A stretch of DNA of 22,516 nucleotides from Clostridium sp. OF09-36 (GTDB taxonomy: Bacteria; Bacillota; Clostridia; Lachnospirales; Lachnospiraceae): positions 1 through 22,516 of the forward strand of contig NZ_QUMD01000039.1 in assembly GCF_003481985.1 (NCBI RefSeq), in the 5' to 3' direction. Below are positions 7,311-14,930 of this stretch, piece after piece; within the stretch, counting starts at the first letter, position 1, and the number at the start of each line of letters is the position of its first letter. The position numbers were made by a program, and so were the translations under genes. The notes beneath the pieces were generated by a model that had not been told where the DNA came from, did not search any database, and saw nothing but the letters and a program-made list of their open reading frames with translations.

Positions 7311-7436
7311 AGCGGCAGCGTGATCCTGGGAATCAGTGGATTTCGTGGATCTTATCTGCTGCCACCGGGAAGATATCACTCGAAAGCGGCTCTGGCGTTG
7401 GAAGAAGTGCTTTTGAAGGTATTGGCGGAAGAATGA
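7311..7436 (+). pseudogene. C-terminal scrap of an unidentified gene
   Basis: An open frame of 41 codons begins directly at the intron's 3' edge (preceded by an in-frame TAA at 7308-7310) and ends at TGA 7434-7436. It reads SGSVILGISGFRGSYLLPPG, then RYHSKAALALEEVLLKVLAEE. Third-position codon choice looks like real coding sequence, and an amphipathic terminal helix is plausible. There is no start codon with a binding site. I do not recognise the family. The rest of the gene was probably lost when the neighbouring mobile DNA arrived. Confidence 0.4.
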
Positions 7437-7539
7437 TGAAAAAGGAAGATTTATTTCAGTATATTTACTAGGGAGCTTTTACACCATATATTTGCAAAAA
7501 AAGGTCCCTAAGTTTACCAGGCAGAAAGGATACCAAAGA

Positions 7540-9564
7540 ATGATAATCGAAGAAAAACGTATTTTGAAAATGGCATATCTGTTACTGGAGGCTGATGGAT
7601 TCCTAAAAGCGGGAGATTTCGCCAGGGAACTGAACTTGTCGGAACGAACGGTGAAAAATGATATGGAGCATTTGCGGGATTTTCTAAAAGACTGTGGATG
7701 CAGCCTGGATTCGGTTCGAGGCAAAGGATATCTGTTGAAAATTGACCGGCCGGATCAATTTGCCAAGACAAGAGAGTGGCTGAATATTCTTTTTAACAAT
7801 GTGGAGGCCAATAATCGGGAACATCTCTCTTATCAGCTGGCCAGAGCCATCATGTGTCGTCAGGCGGCGGATGAAGATGGATATTTTCTGTTAGAGGAAT
7901 TGGCGGCACAGCTATACTGTTCTGCCAGTACAGTGAAAAAGAAAATGCCGTGGGTGCGGGAATTTTTTGCTTCGTTTCAGCTATCTCTTGTTACAAAGCC
8001 AGGTCACGGAATGAAATTATGCGGAAGCGAATTGGGCCAGAGACTCGGTATGTTGGAACTCTATGAAAATCATTTCCGGATCCGGGTAGTAGCGTTTGAG
8101 AATCAGGCCTATGAACGTGCTTTTATGGATCAAGGGGATAAAGATCGGATTCGTAAGATCGTGCTTGATACCATTCGGGCCTCGGAATGCGAATTGTTTG
8201 ATAGTTATGTAAATCGATTGGTGGACTACATCCTCTTAGTAAGAAAACGGATCCAGTCTGGAAATGTGATCTCAAAAGAGGAAGAGAGTCAGACGGTGTA
8301 TCATCTGGGGACGATCAAAGAACTTTATGCCACCGGGGAATGGGAATTAGCCAGACAGCTTTTGACGAATTTAAGAGAGATTCCCGGCTATGATCAGGAT
8401 TCCTTTAGACGAGATGGGGAGATTGCGGCACTTTCGATTCTGTTTTTGATGTGGGGAGATTGGGAACAGATACCGGGGCTTGAGAAACGGTTTCCAGTTT
8501 TTAATGAAAAAGCAGAAAATTTGGCCAGGAAGACGGTTTGTTACTTGAAAATGAGATGGAATCTCCCGGAGCAAATTCCGAAAGAGGCACTGTCAGAGGC
8601 ACTGATGTCTGATCTTTTACGAATCTTGTTTCAGAAACATTTTGGATACGAAGGCTGTCTGATGCTTGGAAATAGTATTTCCCAGAACGCGATCAAACGT
8701 TCCTCTATGGTACTTGCTTTGGCAGACAGTATTGGAGAATTTCTATATAAAGAGGAGAAAATAAAGATCAGTGAATACAATACCCAGCTTTTGGGAGTAA
8801 GTCTTTATAAAGTAATAGATATGATCGAATATCCATATGTACCACGGCGTCTTCTGATCTGTGCAAGAAATGGAAAAGCCAGTGCCCAGACCATTTCCAG
8901 AGATATGCTGCGGCGATTGGGCGATTGGTGGATTGATGATATAAGGGTGGAACCACTTTATGAAGCGAGAAAACTGCGGGTGGAAGATTATGACTGGATG
9001 ATCGGAAGTTTTAAGAGCTATGCGTACCACTATTCCTGGCCCTATCTGCAGGTTCATGCAATGATAACGCCAGAGGATACGGAGGAGATCCGCAGACAGG
9101 TATTATTAAGTGGTTATGATCTGAAACAGGTGGAAAAACAGTTAAATTGGGAAGAATTGTCAGTTCATCGAGATTTTTCCATTCATAGCATCCAAAGCAT
9201 TTTGCAGCTTCTTTCCTATCAGTGGGGAAAAGATATGGAGGCGAAAGAACTGCTGAATCAATATTTTTTAAATACCATCCACCTTCGGGTGCGAAAACAG
9301 CTTCTCTGTGCCATCGTACCGTCCTGTTACACGGGAAAACACATTTTTGATCTCTACTTTTTCAAAAAAACGATGGAATATGGAGATGAGAATGTTCAGG
9401 CGGTACTGTTTATTGCCATTGATTTCCAGACATCCGCTGCTTCTTTGCGTTTCTTGGAAAATGGAATTCGCTATCTGCAGTCCAATTTTGAGGAATTGGC
9501 GCCACATCTGACGGAAAAATCTGTGATGGAGATCATGACAGAGGGAATTCGGTGCAAGATATAA
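7540..9564 (+). CDS. PRD/Mga-type PTS-linked transcriptional regulator
   Basis: A 674-residue regulator that most likely controls the PTS operon starting 145 bp downstream. Order of domains: HTH near 14-55 (ARELNLSERTVKNDMEHLRDF), second Mga-type HTH near 115-150 (LEELAAQLYCSASTVKKKM), two PRD-like helical regions (about 200-300 and 320-410), a GatB-like EIIB part near 437-495 (LLICARNGKASAQ, Cys441), and an EIIA-like C-terminus near 540-665. The EIIA part has IVPSC where active fructose-type EIIA has an IPH motif, and the first PRD has VDYILLVRKRI where a DHI-type His is usual, so some PTS phosphorylation sites are missing. ATG 7540 is chosen for AAAGGA at 7525-7530; the upstream TTG 7492 lacks a binding site. 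No sigma-54 ATPase domain is present, so it is not LevR-like. Confidence 0.85.
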   Translation: MIIEEKRILKMAYLLLEADGFLKAGDFARELNLSERTVKNDMEHLRDFLKDCGCSLDSVRGKGYLLKIDRPDQFAKTREWLNILFNNVEANNREHLSYQLARAIMCRQAADEDGYFLLEELAAQLYCSASTVKKKMPWVREFFASFQLSLVTKPGHGMKLCGSELGQRLGMLELYENHFRIRVVAFENQAYERAFMDQGDKDRIRKIVLDTIRASECELFDSYVNRLVDYILLVRKRIQSGNVISKEEESQTVYHLGTIKELYATGEWELARQLLTNLREIPGYDQDSFRRDGEIAALSILFLMWGDWEQIPGLEKRFPVFNEKAENLARKTVCYLKMRWNLPEQIPKEALSEALMSDLLRILFQKHFGYEGCLMLGNSISQNAIKRSSMVLALADSIGEFLYKEEKIKISEYNTQLLGVSLYKVIDMIEYPYVPRRLLICARNGKASAQTISRDMLRRLGDWWIDDIRVEPLYEARKLRVEDYDWMIGSFKSYAYHYSWPYLQVHAMITPEDTEEIRRQVLLSGYDLKQVEKQLNWEELSVHRDFSIHSIQSILQLLSYQWGKDMEAKELLNQYFLNTIHLRVRKQLLCAIVPSCYTGKHIFDLYFFKKTMEYGDENVQAVLFIAIDFQTSAASLRFLENGIRYLQSNFEELAPHLTEKSVMEIMTEGIRCKI

Positions 9565-9643
9565 GGAGCGAGAAGAAATTGCCGTTATAAAATTGCACTA
9601 GCACAAGGGCAAAAAACAACATTTCCGTAGACATCATGCACAA

Positions 9644-9703
9644 ATGAAAATGGAACATTTCTTAATAGGATTTATAATAGGGCTATAACAAAACTAAGGA
9701 GGG
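9644..9703 (+). promoter_or_regulatory. Promoter region and RBS of the PTS operon
   Basis: A perfect -10 TATAAT lies at 9673-9678, but the -35 region 17 nt upstream reads ATGGAA (9650-9655), a weak match. That pattern fits a promoter that needs an activator, such as the PRD protein upstream. ATGAAAATGGAACATT at 9644-9659 resembles a CcpA cre box with two mismatches and covers the -35, so carbon catabolite repression is possible (weak). AAGGAGGGA at 9695-9703 is the ribosome-binding site for the IIC gene. Confidence 0.5.
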
Positions 9704-9709
9704 AGTTTT

Positions 9710-10507
9710 ATGATACAAAGTGGTTTAATCTGTGCACTGGTGTGGATTCTGATGCAGGGTACTGACCGTCTACTGGCATGGCAGACCTTACAGAGACCGA
9801 TCGTGACAGCGACCGTAACCGGTTTACTTCTGGGGGACATTAGAACCGGTATGATTATGGCTGCATCTCTTGAGGCAATTTTTATGGGTATTTCTGCAAT
9901 CGGTGGTTCCATTCCATCCGACGCATGTGCCAGCAGTATTATCGCAGTAGCGTATACCATCCTGACTGGTGCTGACGTAGAGACAGGACTGGCACTGGCA
10001 ATGCCGATCGGTACCTTAATGGGTTCTGTAAATGAGATGTGGAAACCAGTTCTGGCTTCTTTCGCTCCATACTGGGAGAAATTAGCAGCCAGCGGCAAAG
10101 AGAAATCATTCCGTGCTCAGGTGATGTTCTGTGGTTTCTTTGTTGACCGTTTACCACAGGCAATCATCCTATTTGCAGCTATCGCATTTGGCGTAAACAG
10201 CCTGGAACATGTCATGAACAATTTACCAGCATTCATTATGGCAGGTTTATCCGCATCCAGTTCCATGATGACCGGTATTGGATTTGCGATTCTGCTTTCT
10301 ATGATCTGGAACAAAGAAATCGGATGCTTCTTCTTCCTGGGATATGTACTGTGCAAATACATGTCTCTTCCAACCGTCGCAATCGCAATCATTGCTGCTG
10401 TGATCTCCATCACTTACTTCTGCAATGAGAAGAAAATCAATGATGTTCTCAAAATCGCAGAAACGAGTGGTTCATCTTCATCTGCAGGAGAGGAGGATTT
10501 ATTCTAA
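9710..10507 (+). CDS. Mannose-class PTS transporter subunit IIC
   Basis: Membrane channel subunit (265 residues) of a mannose/sorbose/N-acetylgalactosamine-family phosphotransferase system. It is hydrophobic throughout, with the IIC signature LEAIFMGISAIGGSIPSD near residues 45-62, and has normal length for the family (ManY/AgaW/SorA). With IID it forms the translocation path; the sugar is phosphorylated by IIB during uptake. The start ATG 9710 has a full AGGAGG. Its TAA shares one base with the ATG of the IID gene (TAATG), so the two are translationally coupled. Substrate cannot be told from this subunit; the two deacetylase genes of the operon point to an N-acetylated amino sugar. Confidence 0.95.
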   Translation: MIQSGLICALVWILMQGTDRLLAWQTLQRPIVTATVTGLLLGDIRTGMIMAASLEAIFMGISAIGGSIPSDACASSIIAVAYTILTGADVETGLALAMPIGTLMGSVNEMWKPVLASFAPYWEKLAASGKEKSFRAQVMFCGFFVDRLPQAIILFAAIAFGVNSLEHVMNNLPAFIMAGLSASSSMMTGIGFAILLSMIWNKEIGCFFFLGYVLCKYMSLPTVAIAIIAAVISITYFCNEKKINDVLKIAETSGSSSSAGEEDLF

Positions 10508-11322
10508 TGGCAAAAGAAAATTACACACCGGAAGAGAAAAAGACATTAAAAAAGATGTTCTGGAACTCCAGATTGGTATTTTCCAGCTTTAACATGGTGA
10601 AAATGGAAGGTAATGCCTTTGCCCTGACCATGGAACCAGCTCTGGACGAATTATACAAAGACAAAAAAGAAAAAGCAGAGGCTATGCGTCGTCATGATGG
10701 TTTCTTTAACACCCACGCCGTACTGTTCTCCCTGATCGCAGGTATCACCTATGCGTTGGAGCGTCAGAAAAAAGAGACCGGTGCAGTGGATGATACCACC
10801 ATTGAGAACATCAAAGTTGCTCTGATGGGGCCAACCGCAGGTATCGGAGATGCATTCTTCTTCAACTGTCTGCGAGTGATTGCAGCAGGTATTGCCATCG
10901 GTCTTTGCAGCCAGGCCAATATCCTTGGCGTACTCTTATTCATCCTGATCTATGGAGGTTCTCAGTTGGCAGGCAGCTGGTATCTGTTAAAGACCGGTTA
11001 TAAATACGGTACTACCTTTATCGATACGATCTTCAGTTCCGGATTGATGCAGGCTCTGACCAAGGCGGCCAGCATCATGGGTATCACCATGGTAGGTGCA
11101 ATGGTAGCTTCTTCTGTAAAGGTAAAACTGGCATGGACGATCACCATTGGTGAGGCTTCCGTTGTGGTTCTGGATATCCTGGATTCCATCATCCCAGGTA
11201 TCTTATCCATCGTATTGGTATTTGGTTTGATGAAACTGATTAAAAAAGGATACAAACCGATCACTCTGGTATTTGGTATCCTGGTAATTTCAATCGTTTT
11301 AGCATTCTTTGGAATCTTCTAA
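10507..11322 (+). CDS. Mannose-class PTS transporter subunit IID
   Basis: Partner membrane subunit (271 residues) of the IIC protein. The amino-terminal cytoplasmic part shows the IID hallmarks MFWNSRLVFSSFNMVKMEGN and MRRHDGFFNTH, followed by LMGPTAGIGDAFFFNCLRV, and several hydrophobic helices at the C-terminus. Length and order are those of ManZ/AgaD. Only mannose-class systems have a IID subunit, so class assignment is secure. The start overlaps the IIC stop by one base; the binding site GGAGAGGAGG at 10487-10496 lies inside the IIC coding end. The NagA-type gene follows after 21 bp, with GGAGG in the gap. Confidence 0.95.
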   Translation: MAKENYTPEEKKTLKKMFWNSRLVFSSFNMVKMEGNAFALTMEPALDELYKDKKEKAEAMRRHDGFFNTHAVLFSLIAGITYALERQKKETGAVDDTTIENIKVALMGPTAGIGDAFFFNCLRVIAAGIAIGLCSQANILGVLLFILIYGGSQLAGSWYLLKTGYKYGTTFIDTIFSSGLMQALTKAASIMGITMVGAMVASSVKVKLAWTITIGEASVVVLDILDSIIPGILSIVLVFGLMKLIKKGYKPITLVFGILVISIVLAFFGIF

Positions 11323-11343
11323 AACGAATATGGAGGCCGTACA

Positions 11344-12528
11344 ATGAACAGAAAAACATGGAAGTCAGAACGGATTCTGACAGAAAATGGATTTGTAAAC
11401 GGCTATATCACCATTTGTGATGGAACAATCGAGAAAATTTCCACAGAATGGGACGGGGAATATGAAGATGTCGGGCATACCGGTATTTTTCCTGGCATTA
11501 TAGACGTACATAACCATGGCTTTGGTGGCTGGTCGATGACCGATCCCTGTACCGATGAGGACATCAGGGGATATGTCAAAGCTCTTGCTTCCATCGGTAT
11601 TACCGGTATTTTGCCAACTGCCAAAGAAGATGCCTTTGAGGCGATCGCCCGCGTGATGGATCAGGAATATGAGGGAGCTGTGATCTACGGAATCCACAGT
11701 GAAGGGCCGTTCTGGGCCAGAGGTGGAGAAAAGACCGTAGGACAGACCTGGCCAGCACCAGATGTTGCGGAGACAGAGCGTCTGATCGAGAAAGCTCATG
11801 GAAAAATGAAAGTGATGGCCATAGCACCGGAACTTCCAGGAGCTTATGATGTGATCCGTTGTTTGCATAAACATCAGATCAAAGTGGCATGCTGTCATAC
11901 CGCAGCTTATGCTAAAGATATCTACGAGGCCAAGAAAATGGCTGGATTTGACATTGCCACACATCTGGGCAATGGAATGAGGGGAATTCACCATAGAGAT
12001 GTAGGTACTTTAGGTGCCTTACTCTTATTAGATAACATTTATTATGAAGTTATCACAGATTTGAACCATATCTGCCCGGACATGTTAAAGATCATGTTTA
12101 AGCTGCAGCCTTACAGCAAGTTCTGTCTGATTTCCGATTCCAACTTTATCGCAGGACTTCCGACTGGAACTTATATCCGTTATGGAAGGGAAAATTATGC
12201 AGATGAAAAGGGACTGATCTTAAATTCCGATGGCCGTATCTGTGGAAGTGGAAGCTGGGTACTGCGAAACATCAAGCAGCTGGTAACTAAAGTCGGGGTT
12301 CCAGTGGAACAGGCATTTTACATGGCTTCCATTAACCCGGCGAGATATCTGGGAACCGATGGAGAAACTGGTTCTTTACAGACCGGCAAAAGGGCTGATA
12401 TGATCTTTGTGAATGATGACTTTGTATGTGAACGCACGTTTGTAGGCGGTAAGCTGGTTTATGACCGGAATACCGATACACCGGAAACCATCTTCAATGC
12501 AGAAGCACTGAAATTAAAAGTAAATTAG
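11344..12528 (+). CDS. nagA: N-acetylglucosamine-6-phosphate deacetylase (NagA-type amidohydrolase)
   Basis: Cytoplasmic metal-dependent deacetylase (394 residues) that removes acetate from an N-acetylhexosamine-6-phosphate made by the PTS. Amidohydrolase features in order: DVHNHG (His56, His58), SEGPFW (Glu120), CCHTAAY (His185), ATHLGNGM (His207), GIHHRDVG, and LISDSNFIAGLPTGTY with catalytic Asp265. All residues expected for the NagA active site are present, although LGN and ISDSN differ from the common LFN and VTDA, so the preferred sugar may differ from GlcNAc (inference). It lies between the IID and IIB genes, showing that deacetylation belongs to the same uptake pathway. No NagB deaminase is encoded in the window; later steps must be encoded elsewhere. 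Confidence 0.88.
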   Translation: MNRKTWKSERILTENGFVNGYITICDGTIEKISTEWDGEYEDVGHTGIFPGIIDVHNHGFGGWSMTDPCTDEDIRGYVKALASIGITGILPTAKEDAFEAIARVMDQEYEGAVIYGIHSEGPFWARGGEKTVGQTWPAPDVAETERLIEKAHGKMKVMAIAPELPGAYDVIRCLHKHQIKVACCHTAAYAKDIYEAKKMAGFDIATHLGNGMRGIHHRDVGTLGALLLLDNIYYEVITDLNHICPDMLKIMFKLQPYSKFCLISDSNFIAGLPTGTYIRYGRENYADEKGLILNSDGRICGSGSWVLRNIKQLVTKVGVPVEQAFYMASINPARYLGTDGETGSLQTGKRADMIFVNDDFVCERTFVGGKLVYDRNTDTPETIFNAEALKLKVN

Positions 12529-12551
12529 AACAGCAAGGAGGACACTCTTTT

Positions 12552-13043
12552 ATGATCAAATTATTCCGTATTGATGAGCGTCTGATCCATGGTCAGATTG
12601 CGATCAAATGGTCCCGTCATACTGGCGTGGACAGCATCGTGGTAGCCAATAACAATGCAGCTGCCAATACGATGATCCAGAAATCCTTAAAAATGGCAGC
12701 ACCTCCAGGAATCAAAACCGTCATTAAATCCATTGATGATGCGATCAAGACATTAAACGATCCAAGATGTGAGCCATTAAAAGTTCTGGTTCTGGTAAAC
12801 AGCCCGGAAGATGCTCTTCGGATGGCAAAAGAAGTAAAAGGAATCCCATTTATCAATGTAGGAAATTATGGAAGAGTAGCTCCGAAAAAAGAGGGAAAAG
12901 AGCGGAAACGTTTTGATAATAACCTCTATTGTGATGATGTGGAGGAAGCAACATTCCGTGAACTGATGGCCACCGGACTGGATTGCATCTATCAGACAAC
13001 TCCGGAAGAAATGGCAATTCCGTTAAAGAAACTGATCCAGTAG
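12552..13043 (+). CDS. Mannose-class PTS subunit IIB
   Basis: Cytoplasmic phosphotransfer subunit (163 residues). The amino-terminal motif MIKLFRIDERLIHGQ carries the phosphorylated His13, followed by the family's HTGVDSIVVANN. IIB takes phosphate from IIA and passes it to the incoming sugar. Length is normal for ManX-IIB/AgaV/SorB. ATG 12552 has GGAGG at 12537-12541. It lies between the two deacetylase genes, an interleaved order that argues for one transcript and one pathway. Confidence 0.95.
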   Translation: MIKLFRIDERLIHGQIAIKWSRHTGVDSIVVANNNAAANTMIQKSLKMAAPPGIKTVIKSIDDAIKTLNDPRCEPLKVLVLVNSPEDALRMAKEVKGIPFINVGNYGRVAPKKEGKERKRFDNNLYCDDVEEATFRELMATGLDCIYQTTPEEMAIPLKKLIQ

Positions 13044-13062
13044 AAGCGGGAGGTTTTCACAT

Positions 13063-13836
13063 ATGAAGCTTATCATTCAATCCGATGACCTTGGAATTAC
13101 AGAAGCAGTCAGCTGCGGGATTGCCCGGGCAGCCAGAGAAGGGGCGATTACTTGCACTGGATTATTTTCTAATATGCCAGCAGCTGCATTTTCCGTAGAA
13201 TTAATGAAATCCTATCCGCAGATCTGTCTGGGAGAAGATATCAACCTGGTGGCAGGACGGCCATGTGCAGATCCAGAGAAGATTCCGTCACTGGTTCAGA
13301 AGGATGGCTCTTTTCTGACTTCCGGAATGCATCGGGCAATCGATCAGAAAGATGGAAATCAGGATCATGTCAGACTTGAGGATTGTCTTATCGAAACAGA
13401 AGCCCAGATCCTGAAATTTAGAGAATTGACCGGAAAACTTCCAGAGTATCTTCATGGCCATTCTTATAGCACTCCTGCAACCTGGAAAGCCATGGAAGAA
13501 ATGGGAAAGAAATATGGAATTTCACTGGTACGTGAGATGCACGACAAATACGGAATCAAACGTCCATCCAAAACCTGGTATAAAAAACCATTTCCGTTAG
13601 AAGACCAGATGAAAGCAGATCTTACAGACTGTGTGACAACGGATTCGGGATTTTTAGAAAACCAGATCGGTTTTCTGGGTACCCATTGCGGCTATGTAGA
13701 TCAGGAACTGTTTCCTGTGACCACCTATACCATGATCCGAACCATGGATCTGGCGGCTGTCACAGGAGAACGGTTTAAAAACTGGCTGAAAGAAAATAAC
13801 GTGGAGCTGATCAGCTATCGCGATCTGAAAGGATGA
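13063..13836 (+). CDS. ChbG/HpnK/YdjC-family carbohydrate deacetylase
   Basis: A 257-residue TIM-barrel-like deacetylase of the YdjC family. Known members (ChbG) remove an acetyl group from chitobiose-6-phosphate or related sugars with a metal bound by Asp-His-His. Here the amino-terminal SDDLG (Asp8, Asp9) is intact and YLHGHSYSTP supplies His131 and His133. The position that normally reads GxHxNL is LGEDINL, so Asp59 stands where the metal-binding His is expected. The enzyme may still bind metal through Asp, or may have changed function. Clear binding site CGGGAGG at 13047-13053 before ATG 13063. A second deacetylase beside a NagA-type one suggests a di-N-acetylated or otherwise modified amino sugar as substrate (inference). 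Confidence 0.85.
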   Translation: MKLIIQSDDLGITEAVSCGIARAAREGAITCTGLFSNMPAAAFSVELMKSYPQICLGEDINLVAGRPCADPEKIPSLVQKDGSFLTSGMHRAIDQKDGNQDHVRLEDCLIETEAQILKFRELTGKLPEYLHGHSYSTPATWKAMEEMGKKYGISLVREMHDKYGIKRPSKTWYKKPFPLEDQMKADLTDCVTTDSGFLENQIGFLGTHCGYVDQELFPVTTYTMIRTMDLAAVTGERFKNWLKENNVELISYRDLKG

Positions 13837-13843
13837 TAAAGTT

Positions 13844-14257
13844 ATGACAAAGTTTTTTCTATCCTCCCATGGACATCTGGCAAGTGGCCTTGCCAGTTCG
13901 CTGGATATTTTATTAGGAGGCCATGACCGTGTGACGGTATTTGATGCCTATGTGGATGAGAAATCCTTAAACGATGCTCTGGATGCATTTTTCCAGACCG
14001 TAGGAGAAAAAGATCAGGTGATCCTGCTTTCTGATATGTATGGCGGTAGCGTCAACAGCACCATGTACACCTATTTGGATCGTCCAAACACCACTCTGGT
14101 AGCTGGTGTGAACTTAGCTCTGGTGATCGGACTGACCATCTTAGAAGGCGATATTATCCGCGAAACTCTGGAATCTGTCATTGAGCAGTCCAGAGAAGCA
14201 ATCCGGATCGTGGATCTGGAAAAGAGCGGCGAGGAAGAAGAGGATGAATTGTTCTAG
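13844..14257 (+). CDS. Mannose-class PTS subunit IIA
   Basis: Cytoplasmic entry subunit (137 residues), phosphorylated by HPr. The motif MTKFFLSSHGHLASG near the start contains the active His, most likely His9 (SSHG), and LLSDMYGGSVNSTMY near residues 61-75 is the family's second signature. A 4-6 residue acidic tail (EEEEDELF) ends the protein, like the acidic end of the IIC protein. It begins 8 bp after the YdjC-type gene and is the last gene of the operon; IIA, IIB, IIC and IID are thus all present and separately encoded. Confidence 0.94.
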   Translation: MTKFFLSSHGHLASGLASSLDILLGGHDRVTVFDAYVDEKSLNDALDAFFQTVGEKDQVILLSDMYGGSVNSTMYTYLDRPNTTLVAGVNLALVIGLTILEGDIIRETLESVIEQSREAIRIVDLEKSGEEEEDELF

Positions 14258-14275
14258 GAAATGAAAAACCGTAAT

Positions 14276-14305
14276 TTGACATCGTAGAATCGAAAATTTT
14301 ATGGT
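14276..14305 (+). promoter_or_regulatory. Candidate promoter between the PTS operon and its terminator
   Basis: Perfect TTGACA (14276-14281), 18 nt, then TATGGT (14300-14305). It is placed so that a transcript would begin right at the base of the 14312-14347 hairpin. It may drive a short RNA or be part of a decayed toxin-antitoxin copy (see 14376-14421). Confidence 0.4.
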
Positions 14306-14311
14306 AAACTG

Positions 14312-14347
14312 ATAGCTCCTGTCTGTTTTTTCACAAGCAGGAGCTAT
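14312..14347 (+). terminator. Strong hairpin after the PTS operon
   Basis: Perfect 10-bp stem ATAGCTCCTG / CAGGAGCTAT with a 16-nt loop. The T-rich tract behind it is short (ATTTAT), so termination may be partial. It is the first strong hairpin after the IIA stop codon. Confidence 0.6.
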
Positions 14348-14373
14348 ATTTATGTCATAGGAAACTTCGTCCA

Positions 14374-14421
14374 ATGACACAAAAATAACCGCCGCTGTCC
14401 TCCAAACGAGAGCGGTTATTT
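14374..14421 (+). repeat. Orphan copy of the toxin-module 3' end and terminator
   Basis: The 18 bases 14376-14393 are identical to 6597-6614 of the toxin-like locus: the last codons (TQK-stop) and the left terminator arm. The right arm GCGGTTATTT (14412-14421) is also kept, giving a perfect 10-bp stem AAATAACCGC / GCGGTTATTT. The peptide body and the antisense promoter are not recognisable here. Best read as a decayed second copy of the same module. Confidence 0.6.
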
Positions 14422-14534
14422 GAGAGGAAATACAGAAGATGAACGTCCTGCTATGTCACTTTTCAGGTAGAGACCGGTGATCAGATGGCTTGAGCTGGGG
14501 CCTTTAAAATGCTGTGGAAAAATTGGGCTAAATG

Positions 14535-14559
14535 AAATTGTGTATATTTATCACAATTT
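14535..14559. repeat. Inverted repeat (hairpin or operator)
   Basis: Perfect arms AAATTGTG and CACAATTT around 9 nt, followed by TTTGTATTATTT. On the plus strand it could be a weak terminator; as DNA it could be an operator. No gene is attached to it with confidence. The rest of 14422-14608 shows nothing I can support. Confidence 0.35.
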
Positions 14560-14608
14560 TTGTATTATTTAATGTGATCGCACATAAACTAAAATGAGTA
14601 TATTCGCC

Positions 14609-14708
14609 TTGACAAACTTGTTTGAAAAGGCTAAGATATATTTGGTGATCGTACTATGGAAACATGAGAAGCCCATAGTCCAGAAGGCTCCTTCGGGAGT
14701 CTTTTGTT
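14609..14708 (+). ncRNA. Candidate small RNA with promoter and terminator
   Basis: TTGACA (14609-14614), exactly 17 nt, TAAGAT (14632-14637): a good sigma-A promoter. About 9 nt past the predicted start at about 14644 comes a perfect 7-bp stem ACTATGG / CCATAGT (14653-14679), then a terminator GGCTCC-TTCG-GGAGTC (14686-14701, extended by two A-T pairs) with a T-rich tail. The product would be about 60-65 nt with no open reading frame. A small RNA or the terminated leader of a riboswitch/attenuator are both possible; the next gene starts 220 nt later and has its own promoter. I could not assign a known RNA family. Confidence 0.5.
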
Positions 14709-14761
14709 ATTTATATGGGTAATTTACAAAGCAGATTTTTTAGAACCTTTCCTATAGTAAG

Positions 14762-14809
14762 AAACTTCATAGAGGTGGCCTATACAAGGTTGTCTTTGTG
14801 AAGTTTTTT
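14762..14809 (+). terminator. Hairpin with T-run upstream of the nucleotidase gene
   Basis: Arms AAACTTCA (14762-14769) and TGAAGTTT (14799-14806), with a second internal pairing in the loop (ACAAG with CTTTGT) and six Ts from 14804. It looks like a rho-independent terminator, isolating the nucleotidase gene from upstream transcription. Confidence 0.5.
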
Positions 14810-14817
14810 GCTAGGAC

Positions 14818-14846
14818 TTGCGCAGCCAGAGTATATTTGCTAGAAT
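14818..14846 (+). promoter_or_regulatory. Promoter of the nucleotidase-like gene
   Basis: TTGCGC (14818-14823), 17 nt, TAGAAT (14841-14846). A 19-bp imperfect direct repeat (TTTGCTAGAATAGAG and TTTGCAAAATAGAG) starts at 14836 and again at 14859, overlapping the -10 and the start region; it may be a regulator site or simple duplication. Confidence 0.45.
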
Positions 14847-14930
14847 AGAGAACAAATGTTTGCAAAATAGAGAAACATCTTCCGGAAAATTCAGCTTTTG
14901 GAAACGGAAACTAAGAAGGGCTGGTTATAT

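Noticed and set aside
14422..14520. Minus-strand open frame (...HFKGPSSSHLITGLYLKSDI...)
   Set aside because: No start signal, no recognisable family and ends at the terminator stem; too weak to call a gene scrap.
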